A stretch of 57,376 bases of DNA from a bacterium (GTDB lineage: Bacteria > Gemmatimonadota > Gemmatimonadetes > Gemmatimonadales > Gemmatimonadaceae): NCBI GenBank assembly GCA_027484025.1, contig JAIXTI010000045.1, positions 1-57,376 on the forward strand, in the 5' to 3' direction. Shown in pieces: positions 7,329 to 15,851 of the stretch. The translations under genes were made by a program, and so were the position numbers. Under the pieces are notes generated by a model. That model was not told the origin of the DNA and ran no database searches. It saw nothing but the letters and a program-made list of their open reading frames with translations. Each line of letters begins with the position of its first letter. Position 1 is the stretch's first letter.

Positions 7329-8825
7329 GTGCAACTCGCGCTTTTCCTTTCTGTCTGTCTCATCGCCGCCTGCGGGCTCATCTACGAGCTCGTCGCCGGT
7401 GCGCTCGCGTCGTATCTGCTAGGCGACAGCGTGACGCAGTTTTCCACGATCATCGGCACCTATCTCTTTGCCATGGGCATCGGGAGCTGGCTGTCGCGCT
7501 TCGTGGTGCGAGGGGTCGTTACGCAGTTCGTCGTCATCGAACTGCTCGTTGGTGTGGTGGGTGGCGTGTCGTCATTGGTACTGTTTCTGGCCTTTGCCTA
7601 TACCGAGGCGTTTCGTTTCACGCTGTACGGGTTGGTGCTGCTCATCGGTACGCTGGTCGGGCTCGAAATTCCGTTGCTCATGCGCATTCTGAAGGACCGG
7701 TTTTCCTTCAAGGATGTCGTCGCCAACGTCCTCACGTTCGATTACATCGGGGCGCTCTTCGCGTCGCTGCTCTTCCCGTTGTTGCTGGTGCCGCGACTGG
7801 GGCTGGTGCGCTCGGCGTTGCTCTTCGGGGTCATCAACGTGCTGGTGGGACTGTGGAGCACGTGGCTCTTTCGTGACGTGCTGCCGCGTCGCCGTTGGCT
7901 ACAGGGCGCCGGCGTTGCGGCGCTGCTGTTGCTGAGCGTCGGGCTCTGGAAGGGGCAGGCGATTACCACGCTCGCCGAGGAAGGCATGTACGCCGATCCC
8001 GTCATCCTGGCGAAGGACACGCGCTACCAGCGCATCATCCTCACGAGCTGGAAGGACGACCTGCGGCTGTACCTCAATGGTCATTTGCAGTTCGCGTCGC
8101 GCGACGAATACCGCTATCACGAGGCACTCGTGCATCCGGGACTCAGTGCGGCGCGTGCGCGCGGTCGGGTGCTGGTGCTTGGCGGCGGTGACGGGCTCGC
8201 GGCCCGGGAAATTCTGCGCTACCCCGATGTGCAGCAGGTCACGCTCGTCGATCTCGACGAGGGGATGACGGCGCTCTTCAAGACACATCCGCGGCTGACG
8301 TCGCTCAACGCGCGATCGCTGGTGGACAAGCGGCTGACGGTCATCAATGCCGATGCGTTCACGTGGCTCGATACGCACCCGGCGCAGTTCGACTTCGTGA
8401 TCATCGACTTTCCGGATCCGTCCAACTACCACGTGGGGAAGCTGTATACGAGCGCCTTTTATCGCCTCGTGAAGCAGCACCTCGCGCCGGGCGCGTTCAT
8501 CGCGGTGCAGAGCACGTCGCCGATGTTCGCGCGGCAATCGTACTGGAGCATCGTGACCACGCTCGAGGGCGCGGGGCTGCGCACGTGGCCGTATCACGTG
8601 TACGTGCCGAGCTTCGGTGAGTGGGGCTTTGTCATTGCGGGGCTCGATGGGTATGCGCCACCGGCAACATTGCCCGCGGGGCTTCGCTACCTCACGGTGG
8701 CTGGCGTGCCGGCACTCTTCGACTTCCCCGCTGACATGCAGCGCGTGGCCGCAGAGCCCAATCGGCTCAACGATCAGGTCCTTGTACGCTACTACGAGCA
8801 CGAGTACGATGCGATCAATCGCTGA
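7329..8825 (+). CDS. Membrane-embedded spermidine synthase-like aminopropyltransferase
   Basis: 498 aa. About seven hydrophobic helices occupy residues 1-215 (starting LALFLSVCLIAACGLIYELV). A class I methyltransferase/spermidine-synthase fold follows: LVLGGGDGLAAREIL binds decarboxylated SAM, VDLDEGM is the acidic ribose-binding motif, and VIIDFPDPSNYH replaces the usual catalytic DxxDP loop. The substrate may thus differ from putrescine, perhaps a membrane-associated amine or lipid (inference). The start is GTG 7329, 2 nt after DUF350. Together with SpeD it provides both halves of an aminopropyl-transfer pathway. Confidence 0.87.
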   Translation: MQLALFLSVCLIAACGLIYELVAGALASYLLGDSVTQFSTIIGTYLFAMGIGSWLSRFVVRGVVTQFVVIELLVGVVGGVSSLVLFLAFAYTEAFRFTLYGLVLLIGTLVGLEIPLLMRILKDRFSFKDVVANVLTFDYIGALFASLLFPLLLVPRLGLVRSALLFGVINVLVGLWSTWLFRDVLPRRRWLQGAGVAALLLLSVGLWKGQAITTLAEEGMYADPVILAKDTRYQRIILTSWKDDLRLYLNGHLQFASRDEYRYHEALVHPGLSAARARGRVLVLGGGDGLAAREILRYPDVQQVTLVDLDEGMTALFKTHPRLTSLNARSLVDKRLTVINADAFTWLDTHPAQFDFVIIDFPDPSNYHVGKLYTSAFYRLVKQHLAPGAFIAVQSTSPMFARQSYWSIVTTLEGAGLRTWPYHVYVPSFGEWGFVIAGLDGYAPPATLPAGLRYLTVAGVPALFDFPADMQRVAAEPNRLNDQVLVRYYEHEYDAINR

Positions 8826-8854
8826 CGCGGCGACGAGCCCGGCATGAAGGGTTC

Positions 8855-10465
8855 GTGAGTACCCGACGCGAGGCGCTGCAGACGTTAGGTGGCCTGATCG
8901 CGGCGCCGGCGCTGCTGGGCTTGGTGCGGAAGGGGCGCGTCATTGGTGGTGGCTTAGTAGACGACGACAGCCGCGCGGGGCACCAGCTTCGCGATGGAAC
9001 GGCGTCGCTTGGATCCTCGCGCCCCGAACGGCGCGTCTCGGTGGCGATTGCCGGTGGTGGGATGGGCGGCCTCAGTGCGGCCTGGCGACTCGATGCATTG
9101 GGGCACACCGACTGGACCCTGCTGGAGCTGTCTTCGCGCACCGGCGGCAACTCGCGGTCGGCGGAGTACGCGGGGCTGCAGCATCAGCGCGCGCCATGGG
9201 GGGCTCACTATGTGCCGGTGCCATCGCGCGATGCGGTGCATGTGCGCGCACTGTTTCGCGAGCTGGGAGTGCTGTCGCCCACCGGTGAGTGGGATGAGCG
9301 CGTGCTCTGTCACTCGCCGCAAGAGCGCATCTGGCAACATGGTCGCTGGCACGAAGGGCTCGATCCGCTCGATGCGGCGTCGCCCTCGGCGCGCGCGCAG
9401 TTTGCCCGCTTCGAACAGACGATCGCGGAGTGGCGCGCGTCGGGGATGTTTCAGGTGCCGTCGGCGGCAGGGCATGCGCAGCGCGAGGCCGCATTGCGTG
9501 GCACCGGTGCTCGTGCGCAGCAGGCACGGGCGGTCGCCGCCTTGGACACGCTGACCGCCGACGCATGGCTGCGTCAGCAGGGCTTCGACGACGCGGCGCT
9601 GCGCTGGTGGGTGGAGTACGGCACACGTGACGACTACGGTGCCTCGCTCACGCAAGCGAGTGCGTGGGCCGCGGTGCACTACTTTGCCGGGCGCGAAAGC
9701 GAGGAAGAGGGGCCGCTCACATGGCCCGAAGGGAATGACTACATAGCACGAGCACTGACGGCGCGCCTTGGACGTGCGCGTGATGCCCAAGGCGTGTCGC
9801 GCATTCGGACCGATGCGCCGGTCGTACGCATTGCGCGGCGCGGGAGTGCGTGGGTGGTGGATACGCCAACCGAGAGTGTCGTGGCGGATGCCGTGATCTG
9901 GAGTGCACCGCTGTTCGTATTGCCGCGCGTGTATCGTGAGGTGGTGCTTCCGGTCACGCTCGAGTACGCGCCGTGGGTAGTGGCGAACCTGGTACTCGAT
10001 GGGGCGCCGCAGGAGACGGGCGCGACGATGGCGTGGGACAACGTGATCTACGGCAGTGCGGCGCTCGGGTACGTGAACGCGCAGCACCAGCAGTTGGGTA
10101 CTCCGTCGCGCGAGATGATCTGGACGTGGTACCACGCGGTGACCGACCGGCCGGCGAAAGAGGCGCGGCAGTGGCTGCAGCAGCAACCATGGAGTGTCTG
10201 GCGCGACACGATTATCGCCGATCTGCGGCGAGCGCACCCGGATATCGCCGACCGGCTGCTGCGGGTCGACGTGATGCGTTGGGGGCACGCCATGGCGCGA
10301 CCCGTTCCCGGCACGCTGGCGCGGGTCGCGCAGCTCCAGGCATGGTCGCCCGGCGAACGAATGTTTATCGCCCACGCCGATCTGAGTAGCTTGAGCTTGT
10401 TCGAGGAAGCGCAGTGGCACGGGGTACAGGCCGCGCAGCATGCGGTCGCTGCTCTCCGCGGTTGA
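8855..10465 (+). CDS. FAD-dependent oxidoreductase (amine oxidase/phytoene desaturase fold), Tat-like signal
   Basis: 536 aa from a GTG start. The N-terminus MSTRREALQTLGGLIAAPAL has a twin-arginine followed by a hydrophobic stretch, suggesting Tat export of a folded flavoprotein. A dinucleotide-binding motif follows (IAGGGMGGLSAAWRL, with Glu in LLELSSRTGG). The middle and C-terminal parts resemble flavin amine oxidases. Its place 29 nt after the SpeE-like gene makes a polyamine or modified amine a plausible substrate (inference). The C-terminus ends SLFEEAQWHGVQAAQHAV, typical of FAD-domain closure. Confidence 0.82.
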   Translation: MSTRREALQTLGGLIAAPALLGLVRKGRVIGGGLVDDDSRAGHQLRDGTASLGSSRPERRVSVAIAGGGMGGLSAAWRLDALGHTDWTLLELSSRTGGNSRSAEYAGLQHQRAPWGAHYVPVPSRDAVHVRALFRELGVLSPTGEWDERVLCHSPQERIWQHGRWHEGLDPLDAASPSARAQFARFEQTIAEWRASGMFQVPSAAGHAQREAALRGTGARAQQARAVAALDTLTADAWLRQQGFDDAALRWWVEYGTRDDYGASLTQASAWAAVHYFAGRESEEEGPLTWPEGNDYIARALTARLGRARDAQGVSRIRTDAPVVRIARRGSAWVVDTPTESVVADAVIWSAPLFVLPRVYREVVLPVTLEYAPWVVANLVLDGAPQETGATMAWDNVIYGSAALGYVNAQHQQLGTPSREMIWTWYHAVTDRPAKEARQWLQQQPWSVWRDTIIADLRRAHPDIADRLLRVDVMRWGHAMARPVPGTLARVAQLQAWSPGERMFIAHADLSSLSLFEEAQWHGVQAAQHAVAALRG

Positions 10466-10496
10466 TCACATCTCGGCCTTTACCATTCACCAGCCC

Positions 10497-12257
10497 ATGA
10501 ACACCGACGCCCTCACGTGGCCTGAACCGGCCCCCTCGCTTGCTCGCGCCGTGGCCGGAGAGTACCGGTTGCTGCGCGAGATTGGCCGCGGCGGCATGGG
10601 CGTGGTGTTTCTCGCCGAAGACACGCAACTGCAGCGCCGCGTAGCCATCAAAACGCTCCCGCCACATCTCGCGGCTGACGCGGCGGTGCGTGAACGGTTT
10701 CTGCGTGAAGCACGCACGGCTGCCGGTCTGTCGCATCCCAACATCGTTCCCATCTATTCCGCGGCCGAACGCGACACCGTGGTGTACTTCACCATGGGCT
10801 ACGTGCACGGAGAATCGCTGGCTGAACGGCTGCAGCGCGATGGCGTCATGGAGGTGGAGACCGCCCTGGCCGTCACGCGGCAGTTGGCCCTCGCGCTCGA
10901 GGCAGCCCACACGGCAGGCGTGGTGCACCGCGATATCAAGGCGGAGAACGTGCTTCTCGATGAAACTGGTCGCGTGTTGGTCACCGATTTCGGGATCGCG
11001 CGGCTCAGTGAAGCGCAGCCGCTTACCGCCACTGGGACCGTGCTCGGGACCGTGCAGTACATGAGCCCCGAACAGGTCACCGGCGATACGCTCGACGGCC
11101 GAAGTGATTTGTACGCGCTGGGGGTCCTGCTTTATCACTTGCTGACGCACCGCTTCCCGTTCGAGCGTGCCATGCCGTCGGCGGTGCTGGTCGCGCATGT
11201 GAATAGTGCACCGACACCCATGCACACCTATCGTCCCGACATTCCGCCGCCGGTTGACGCGTTGGTAATGCAGTTGTTGGCCAAGCGCCCCGACGATCGG
11301 GTGCCGTCGGCGCGGGCGTTGTTGGGACTGCTCGATGCGTTGGGTGGGGGATCCACGGCGCCGGGAGGGATTCTCGCAGCCGTGCCGCCGGCCCGCACGC
11401 CGTCGGTGCCGTCACTTTCATCGGCCGATGCCCAGGCCGTGTGGGCCCGGGCGGCCGAGTTGCAGGCGAATACGGGGATGATGGTCCCGCCGGCGAATTT
11501 CCCAGCGCCAGTGGAGGGCGAACCGCTCACGCGCGGCTACAACGTCGGGTTGGTGAAGGATGCCGCCGCCGAAGCGGGCATTAGCTCCAAGTATGTCGAG
11601 CGGGCGTTGGCCGAACGCGAGGCCACCGTGGTGCCGGTCGTGGGGATGCGGGTGGAGGAAGGCCCGCAGCTGCAGAAGGCGCCCAACGTCTTTCTGGGGG
11701 CGCACACCAAGTTGGTGTACGAGGCGGTGGTGGAACGGGAACTCACCATGGACGCTTTTGAAGATCTGGCGGATATCGCGCGTCGGTCACTCGGGGACAT
11801 TCTGAACGTCAGTGCTGTTGGGCGCACACTCACCATGAATACGAACGTGATGCGCAATGGGCAGGGCGGCGTGGGGCGGATTCTGCAACTCACCATCGCG
11901 GTGCGAAATGGGCGCACGACGGTGCGGATTTTCGAAGATCTGACCGGTGCGGCCGGCGGGATGTTCGGTGGGCTTGTTGGCGGGGTGGGTGTAGCAATGG
12001 GGGCAATCGCCATGGGACTCATCACCAAGAGCGGGTCCCCGGAACTCGGCTTGTTGGCGTGGGCCACCACCGCCGCCACCGTCTTCGGGCTGGTGCGCTG
12101 GGGCTTTGTCCGCCACGTGGGCACCAAACGGCGTGAGCTGCGGGATCTGGTAGAAGAGCTGGCGCGCTTCATCCAGGCGAACACCGGACAGGGCAACGAC
12201 GCACCGGGGGCCCTGCCGGCCGGCCCCACCGGGCGCGGCCCTTCCGGCGGCCGCTAG
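10497..12257 (+). CDS. Membrane-anchored Ser/Thr protein kinase (Hanks type)
   Basis: 586 aa. The kinase domain covers about residues 22-285: glycine loop GRGGMGVVF, Lys52 in AIKTL, catalytic loop HRDIKAEN (Asp146), DFG at 164-166 and MSPEQ in the activation segment. The C-terminal half has no PASTA or TPR repeats. It carries an unrecognised alpha/beta domain (residues 330-480), then two hydrophobic helices and a short basic tail. An in-frame ATG at 10440 would overlap the upstream FAD gene; 10497 avoids this. The kinase may regulate the preceding polyamine-type cassette, but this is inferred from position only. Confidence 0.9.
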   Translation: MNTDALTWPEPAPSLARAVAGEYRLLREIGRGGMGVVFLAEDTQLQRRVAIKTLPPHLAADAAVRERFLREARTAAGLSHPNIVPIYSAAERDTVVYFTMGYVHGESLAERLQRDGVMEVETALAVTRQLALALEAAHTAGVVHRDIKAENVLLDETGRVLVTDFGIARLSEAQPLTATGTVLGTVQYMSPEQVTGDTLDGRSDLYALGVLLYHLLTHRFPFERAMPSAVLVAHVNSAPTPMHTYRPDIPPPVDALVMQLLAKRPDDRVPSARALLGLLDALGGGSTAPGGILAAVPPARTPSVPSLSSADAQAVWARAAELQANTGMMVPPANFPAPVEGEPLTRGYNVGLVKDAAAEAGISSKYVERALAEREATVVPVVGMRVEEGPQLQKAPNVFLGAHTKLVYEAVVERELTMDAFEDLADIARRSLGDILNVSAVGRTLTMNTNVMRNGQGGVGRILQLTIAVRNGRTTVRIFEDLTGAAGGMFGGLVGGVGVAMGAIAMGLITKSGSPELGLLAWATTAATVFGLVRWGFVRHVGTKRRELRDLVEELARFIQANTGQGNDAPGALPAGPTGRGPSGGR

Positions 12258-12267
12258 TTTTGGTGGC

Positions 12268-12651
12268 ATGACCAAGAAGCGACTCATCGTTGTCGGCGAC
12301 CGGGTGCTCGTGAAGCTGGAGGATGGCGAGCAGCGGTCGAAGGTGGGCCTATACCTGCCGCCCACCGCCGTCGACAATCAGGCGGTGCAGGGTGGCGAGA
12401 TCGTGGCAACCGGCCCCGGGCTGGCGCTCCCCGATCTGGCCGATCAGGGCGACGAGCCCTGGCGTATTGGCGGGCAGGCCGGCCGCGAAGCGCGCTATGT
12501 TCCCATGCAGGCGTCGGTGGGCGACTACGCGCTCTTCTTCCGCAAGGCCGCCGTCGAGATCACGTTTGAGAACGAGCAGTATCTGGTGGTGCCGCAGGCG
12601 GCCATTCTGGCGCTGGTTCGCGAGCCTCGCGAAGACATCCCCGACTATTGA
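12268..12651 (+). CDS. GroES-like co-chaperonin (Cpn10 fold) with insertion
   Basis: 127 aa. It begins with a Cpn10-like strand (VGDRVLVKLEDGEQRSKVGL) and continues LPPTAVDNQAVQGGEIVATG, as in GroES. About 30 extra residues (PDLADQGDEPWRIGGQAG) replace the usual dome region before VGDYALFFRKAAVEI. GroES proteins cap GroEL; this one may be a paralogue with another client or ring partner, since no groEL is nearby. It follows the kinase by 10 nt. The TAGTTT sequence 7 nt before its ATG could act as a -10 box. Confidence 0.8.
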   Translation: MTKKRLIVVGDRVLVKLEDGEQRSKVGLYLPPTAVDNQAVQGGEIVATGPGLALPDLADQGDEPWRIGGQAGREARYVPMQASVGDYALFFRKAAVEITFENEQYLVVPQAAILALVREPREDIPDY

Positions 12652-12665
12652 ACCCGGAGTTTTCC

Positions 12666-13100
12666 ATGATGTACCCCGAACAGTTGCTGATCCCCATGCG
12701 CCAGGAGCTCACGCGCCTTGGCGTTGAAGAGTTGCGCACCGTTGCCGATGTCGACGCCAAGCTCGCCGACCAGAAGGGCACGGCGCTCGTGGTGGTGAAC
12801 TCGGTGTGTGGCTGCGCCGCGCGGAATGCGCGTCCGGCCATCGCCATGGCGCTCCAGCACGCGGTGAAGCCCGATGTCTCCACCACCGTGTTCGCCGGAC
12901 AGGATCGCGAAGCCACCGATCGCGCGCGTGGGTACTTCACCGGTTACTCGCCGTCGTCACCGAGCATCGCGCTCATGAAGGACGGCGACGTGGTGTTCAT
13001 GCTGGAGCGGTATCAGATCGAAGGGCGGACGGCGCAGCAGATCGCGGCCGATCTCACCAATGCCTTCGATCAGCATTGCACCTCAGGCCAGCCGGCCTGA
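12666..13100 (+). CDS. Bacilliredoxin, BrxA/BrxB family
   Basis: 144 aa with a thioredoxin-like fold and the CGC active site in VNSVCGCAARNARPAI, followed by TVFAGQDREATDRAR and PSSPSIALMKDG, all typical of the YphP/YqiW family. Bacilliredoxins remove bacillithiol from protein cysteines in Firmicutes; homologues in other phyla may use a related thiol. The start is ATG 12666 with GGAG a few bases upstream; a TTG at 12648 would overlap the previous stop. It converges on the ABC permease gene with a 15-nt gap and no visible terminator. Confidence 0.9.
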   Translation: MMYPEQLLIPMRQELTRLGVEELRTVADVDAKLADQKGTALVVVNSVCGCAARNARPAIAMALQHAVKPDVSTTVFAGQDREATDRARGYFTGYSPSSPSIALMKDGDVVFMLERYQIEGRTAQQIAADLTNAFDQHCTSGQPA

Positions 13101-13115
13101 GGGACGAGCAGGGAA

Positions 13116-14402
13116 TCAGCCGTTCGTGCGGATCCATCGAAAGATTTCCGCCACGGACGGCCGCTTCCCGTACATGAGCAACGCGGTGCGATAGAGCCGT
13201 CCGGCCGCAACCATCGCCGCGAGTGCGCTCACCGCGAGCAGCGCAATGGAGAGCAGCAGTTCCGACGTGGGCACGGCGGCCAGCCCCAGGCGTAATGGCA
13301 TGAGAATGGGCGACGAAAATGGGACGATGCTCATGACGCGAGCAATCGGTCCATTCGGGTCCTGCAGCGCGGGTTGCAACAGCGCCGCGCTGCCGACGAG
13401 CAGCATGATCACCGGCGTTTGGGCCTGCTGCGCTTCCTGCTCGGAGCTCACGATCGACCCCACGGCCGCAAAGAGCGCGGCGTACATGACGTACCCGAGC
13501 ACGAAGTACGCGAACAGCGGTACCAGTTCGGCCACCGTCACTGACGGGAGCGTCATGCTGGTACTCTCCACGCCAAGGGCGCCAAGCAGCCGTGCACGAT
13601 TGGCGAGGAGCACCACTACACTCAGCGTCCAGAAGCCGAGCTGTACCAGCGCGACGCCGCCGATGCCGAACACCTTGCCCGAGAGGAGTACTCGCGGCGA
13701 GACACTCGCCAGGACCAGCTCGGACACGCGCGATTGTTTTTCTTCGGTGACGCCACGCAGAACGATCTGGCCGTACAGCACAATGACCATGTAGAGCAGC
13801 ACAGCCACACCGCCGCCGAACACCAGATTCACTTTGGCGTTGCCAGATCGACCATCCTTCATGACGCGTTCGATCTTGGCGTTGATGCGCACTTGGGCAA
13901 TCTGTCGAGCCTGATCGATGTCGAGGCCGGCCTCGGCCACGCGTTGCCGCAGCAGTTCACGCTCGGCTGCCGCCTCGATGCGTTCGCTGGTGGCCAGCGG
14001 TGCGCCTCCCGAGAGGAGCAGCCGCACGGTGCCGGTGGTAATCGTCGCCGCGTCGACCACGGCGACCGCGGGCAGCGCGTTGGCGCCAACCGCTGTGCGC
14101 AGCGAGTCGATGACCCGCTGCGAGTCGGCGGGAGTGATGAGTACCACCTTCGCGCGTTTGCCGGTGGCCATGACGCCCCCCGCCATTTCGGTCGCGATCC
14201 CTTCGCCCATCCCGCTATTCGTACCGTCGACGATGACGACCGACGACATATCGACGGAGCGCGCCGACTTGTAGGCGAGATACGGCGGCCCCACGAACAG
14301 CGCCGCGAAGAGCAGGGGCGCAAAGAGCGTGGTGATGACGAACCACTTCGAGCGGACGCGCTCGCCGAACTCGCGTTCGATCACTGCCGAGAGCTTACCC
14401 AT
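13116..14402 (-). CDS. ABC-2 type permease (NatB-like)
   Basis: 428 aa. One N-terminal membrane helix (SKWFVITTLFAPLLFAALF) is followed by a large extracytoplasmic domain (residues 45-200) and five further helices near the C-terminus. This is the architecture of NatB-type Na+/drug export permeases. It overlaps the ATPase gene by 8 nt, so the two form one exporter operon. The substrate cannot be read from the sequence. Confidence 0.88.
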   Translation of the reverse strand: MGKLSAVIEREFGERVRSKWFVITTLFAPLLFAALFVGPPYLAYKSARSVDMSSVVIVDGTNSGMGEGIATEMAGGVMATGKRAKVVLITPADSQRVIDSLRTAVGANALPAVAVVDAATITTGTVRLLLSGGAPLATSERIEAAAERELLRQRVAEAGLDIDQARQIAQVRINAKIERVMKDGRSGNAKVNLVFGGGVAVLLYMVIVLYGQIVLRGVTEEKQSRVSELVLASVSPRVLLSGKVFGIGGVALVQLGFWTLSVVVLLANRARLLGALGVESTSMTLPSVTVAELVPLFAYFVLGYVMYAALFAAVGSIVSSEQEAQQAQTPVIMLLVGSAALLQPALQDPNGPIARVMSIVPFSSPILMPLRLGLAAVPTSELLLSIALLAVSALAAMVAAGRLYRTALLMYGKRPSVAEIFRWIRTNG

Positions 14403-15369
14403 GTCCGCTCACTCCCTCTTCCACGCCTGTGGCGCCGACGCGCTCGAGGAAAATGCGGTGCAGCGAAGCTTCGGTGCGGTCGAAGCGAACGAGCTCCACG
14501 TCCTGCGCCACGAGGGCGCGCAACAGTTGCTGTGACGACGCGCCTGGTGTCAGGTCGACTTCCACCTGCTGTCCCTGATCGTCGTAACGGCCAACGAGTG
14601 AGCGGTCTTCCAGCACGGCGCGGGCCTTGTCGCGCCCGTCGCCGGAAAACTGAATGGCCACGCGACCAGGCCCGCCGAATTCCGCCTTGAGGGCGCTGAG
14701 CGAGCCGTTCGCGACCACTTCACCGCGCGCAATGATGGCGACCGCGTCGCACATCCGTTCGGCTGCGTCCATGACGTGCGTGCTGAAAATGACCGTGCGG
14801 CCATCGCGGCGCAGATCGAGCACGGTGTCCTTGAGCGCCTGCGCATTGACGGGGTCGAGCCCGCTGAACGGTTCGTCGAGGATGACCAGCTGCGGGTCGT
14901 GCAGCATGGTGCCCGCGAACTGCACCTTCTGCTGCATGCCACGCGACAGGTCTTCGACCTTGGCGGTGCTCCAGTCCTGTTGGGCGGTGCGGAGCCCCAG
15001 CCGTTCGAGCCAGTGGTCGATGCGGCGGTCGGCGTCTTTTTTGTCGAGTCCTTTCAGGCGCCCGAGGAAGCGCAGAACGCGCCGGACCTCCATCTTCCGG
15101 TACAGTCCCCGCTCTTCGGGGAGGTAGCCCAGTCGATCCGTGATGGTGGGGTCACTGTGCGGACGGCCCAGGACCTCGATTGTCCCCGAATCTGGGATCA
15201 TGAGGTTGAGGATCATCCGGATCGTGGTCGTCTTTCCGGCACCGTTGGGGCCGAGCAATCCGAACACCGTGCCCGTGGGCACGACGAGGGAGACATCGCG
15301 GACGGCCACGTGATTCGCATAGGCTTTGCGAACGTGATCGACGCGAATGGCAACTGATGATGCAGACAC
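14395..15369 (-). CDS. ABC transporter ATP-binding protein (NatA-like)
   Basis: 324 aa. Walker A is LLGPNGAGKTTTIRM, the signature is DLSRGMQQKVQFAGT, Walker B is LVILDEPFSGLDP and the switch His is in IFSTHVMD. A C-terminal extension of about 90 residues (GRVAIQFSG onward) is typical of NatA/DrrA-type ATPases. The start is GTG 15369 (SASSVAIRVDHVRKAY); longer in-frame readings have no ABC homology and would run through the divergent gene. It pairs with the downstream overlapping permease. Confidence 0.92.
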   Translation of the reverse strand: MSASSVAIRVDHVRKAYANHVAVRDVSLVVPTGTVFGLLGPNGAGKTTTIRMILNLMIPDSGTIEVLGRPHSDPTITDRLGYLPEERGLYRKMEVRRVLRFLGRLKGLDKKDADRRIDHWLERLGLRTAQQDWSTAKVEDLSRGMQQKVQFAGTMLHDPQLVILDEPFSGLDPVNAQALKDTVLDLRRDGRTVIFSTHVMDAAERMCDAVAIIARGEVVANGSLSALKAEFGGPGRVAIQFSGDGRDKARAVLEDRSLVGRYDDQGQQVEVDLTPGASSQQLLRALVAQDVELVRFDRTEASLHRIFLERVGATGVEEGVSGHG

Positions 15370-15851
15370 CAGGGCGGGGCGCAGGGAGAGAAAACGCAGG
15401 AGTTGTCGACGGAAGACCCGATCGCGCTGTGGAAGGTAACAGCGCTGCTGAGGTTCCCGGCGGGGCCTCATCGCGCCCATCGCTTGCCGATCTGCTCCTG
15501 GTCGTGTCAGCCGCGATGCTCTGGGCCTGGTGGTCGCCACTGGCCAACGCCGATGTGCCGCTTCAGGCGCGCACGGGCGAACGACTGGGCGAGGTGGCGC
15601 AGCTGCTGCCGGGGTTCGTGTGGTTCCGGTCGGCGCCGATTTGGTTGCAACTGCTGCCTTTCCTTTTGCTGGTGTTGCCGCTTCTCCCTTCGTCGTTGCG
15701 TCAGCCGCGCACCCGATTGGTGTGGTCAACCGCCATGTGGCTCGCGGGGCTGCTACTCTTCGCGTCGCAGGCGCAGAGATTCCCTCTGTGGTGGGTGCTG
15801 GCGTTGCCGATGTTGAGCGCGAGCATACCTCGCGCCCCCGTTTCCCGATAA
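15357..15851 (+). CDS. Small hydrophobic protein, start uncertain
   Basis: Up to 164 aa with hydrophobic segments at about residues 43-63, 93-110 and 122-150, rich in Trp and Leu, ending in a basic tail. No recognised domain. The ATG at 15357 would overlap the divergent ATPase start by 13 nt, so a downstream GTG may be used. The stop is immediately followed by the ATG of the MOT1-like transporter, suggesting coupled translation and a related membrane role. Confidence 0.55.
   Translation: MMQTPGRGAGRENAGVVDGRPDRAVEGNSAAEVPGGASSRPSLADLLLVVSAAMLWAWWSPLANADVPLQARTGERLGEVAQLLPGFVWFRSAPIWLQLLPFLLLVLPLLPSSLRQPRTRLVWSTAMWLAGLLLFASQAQRFPLWWVLALPMLSASIPRAPVSR

Noticed and set aside
14395..15729. Extended N-terminus of the NatA-like ATPase (about 120 extra residues)
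   Set aside because: The extension is Pro/Arg/Thr-rich without homology and runs through the divergent gene; GTG 15369 fits the domain start.
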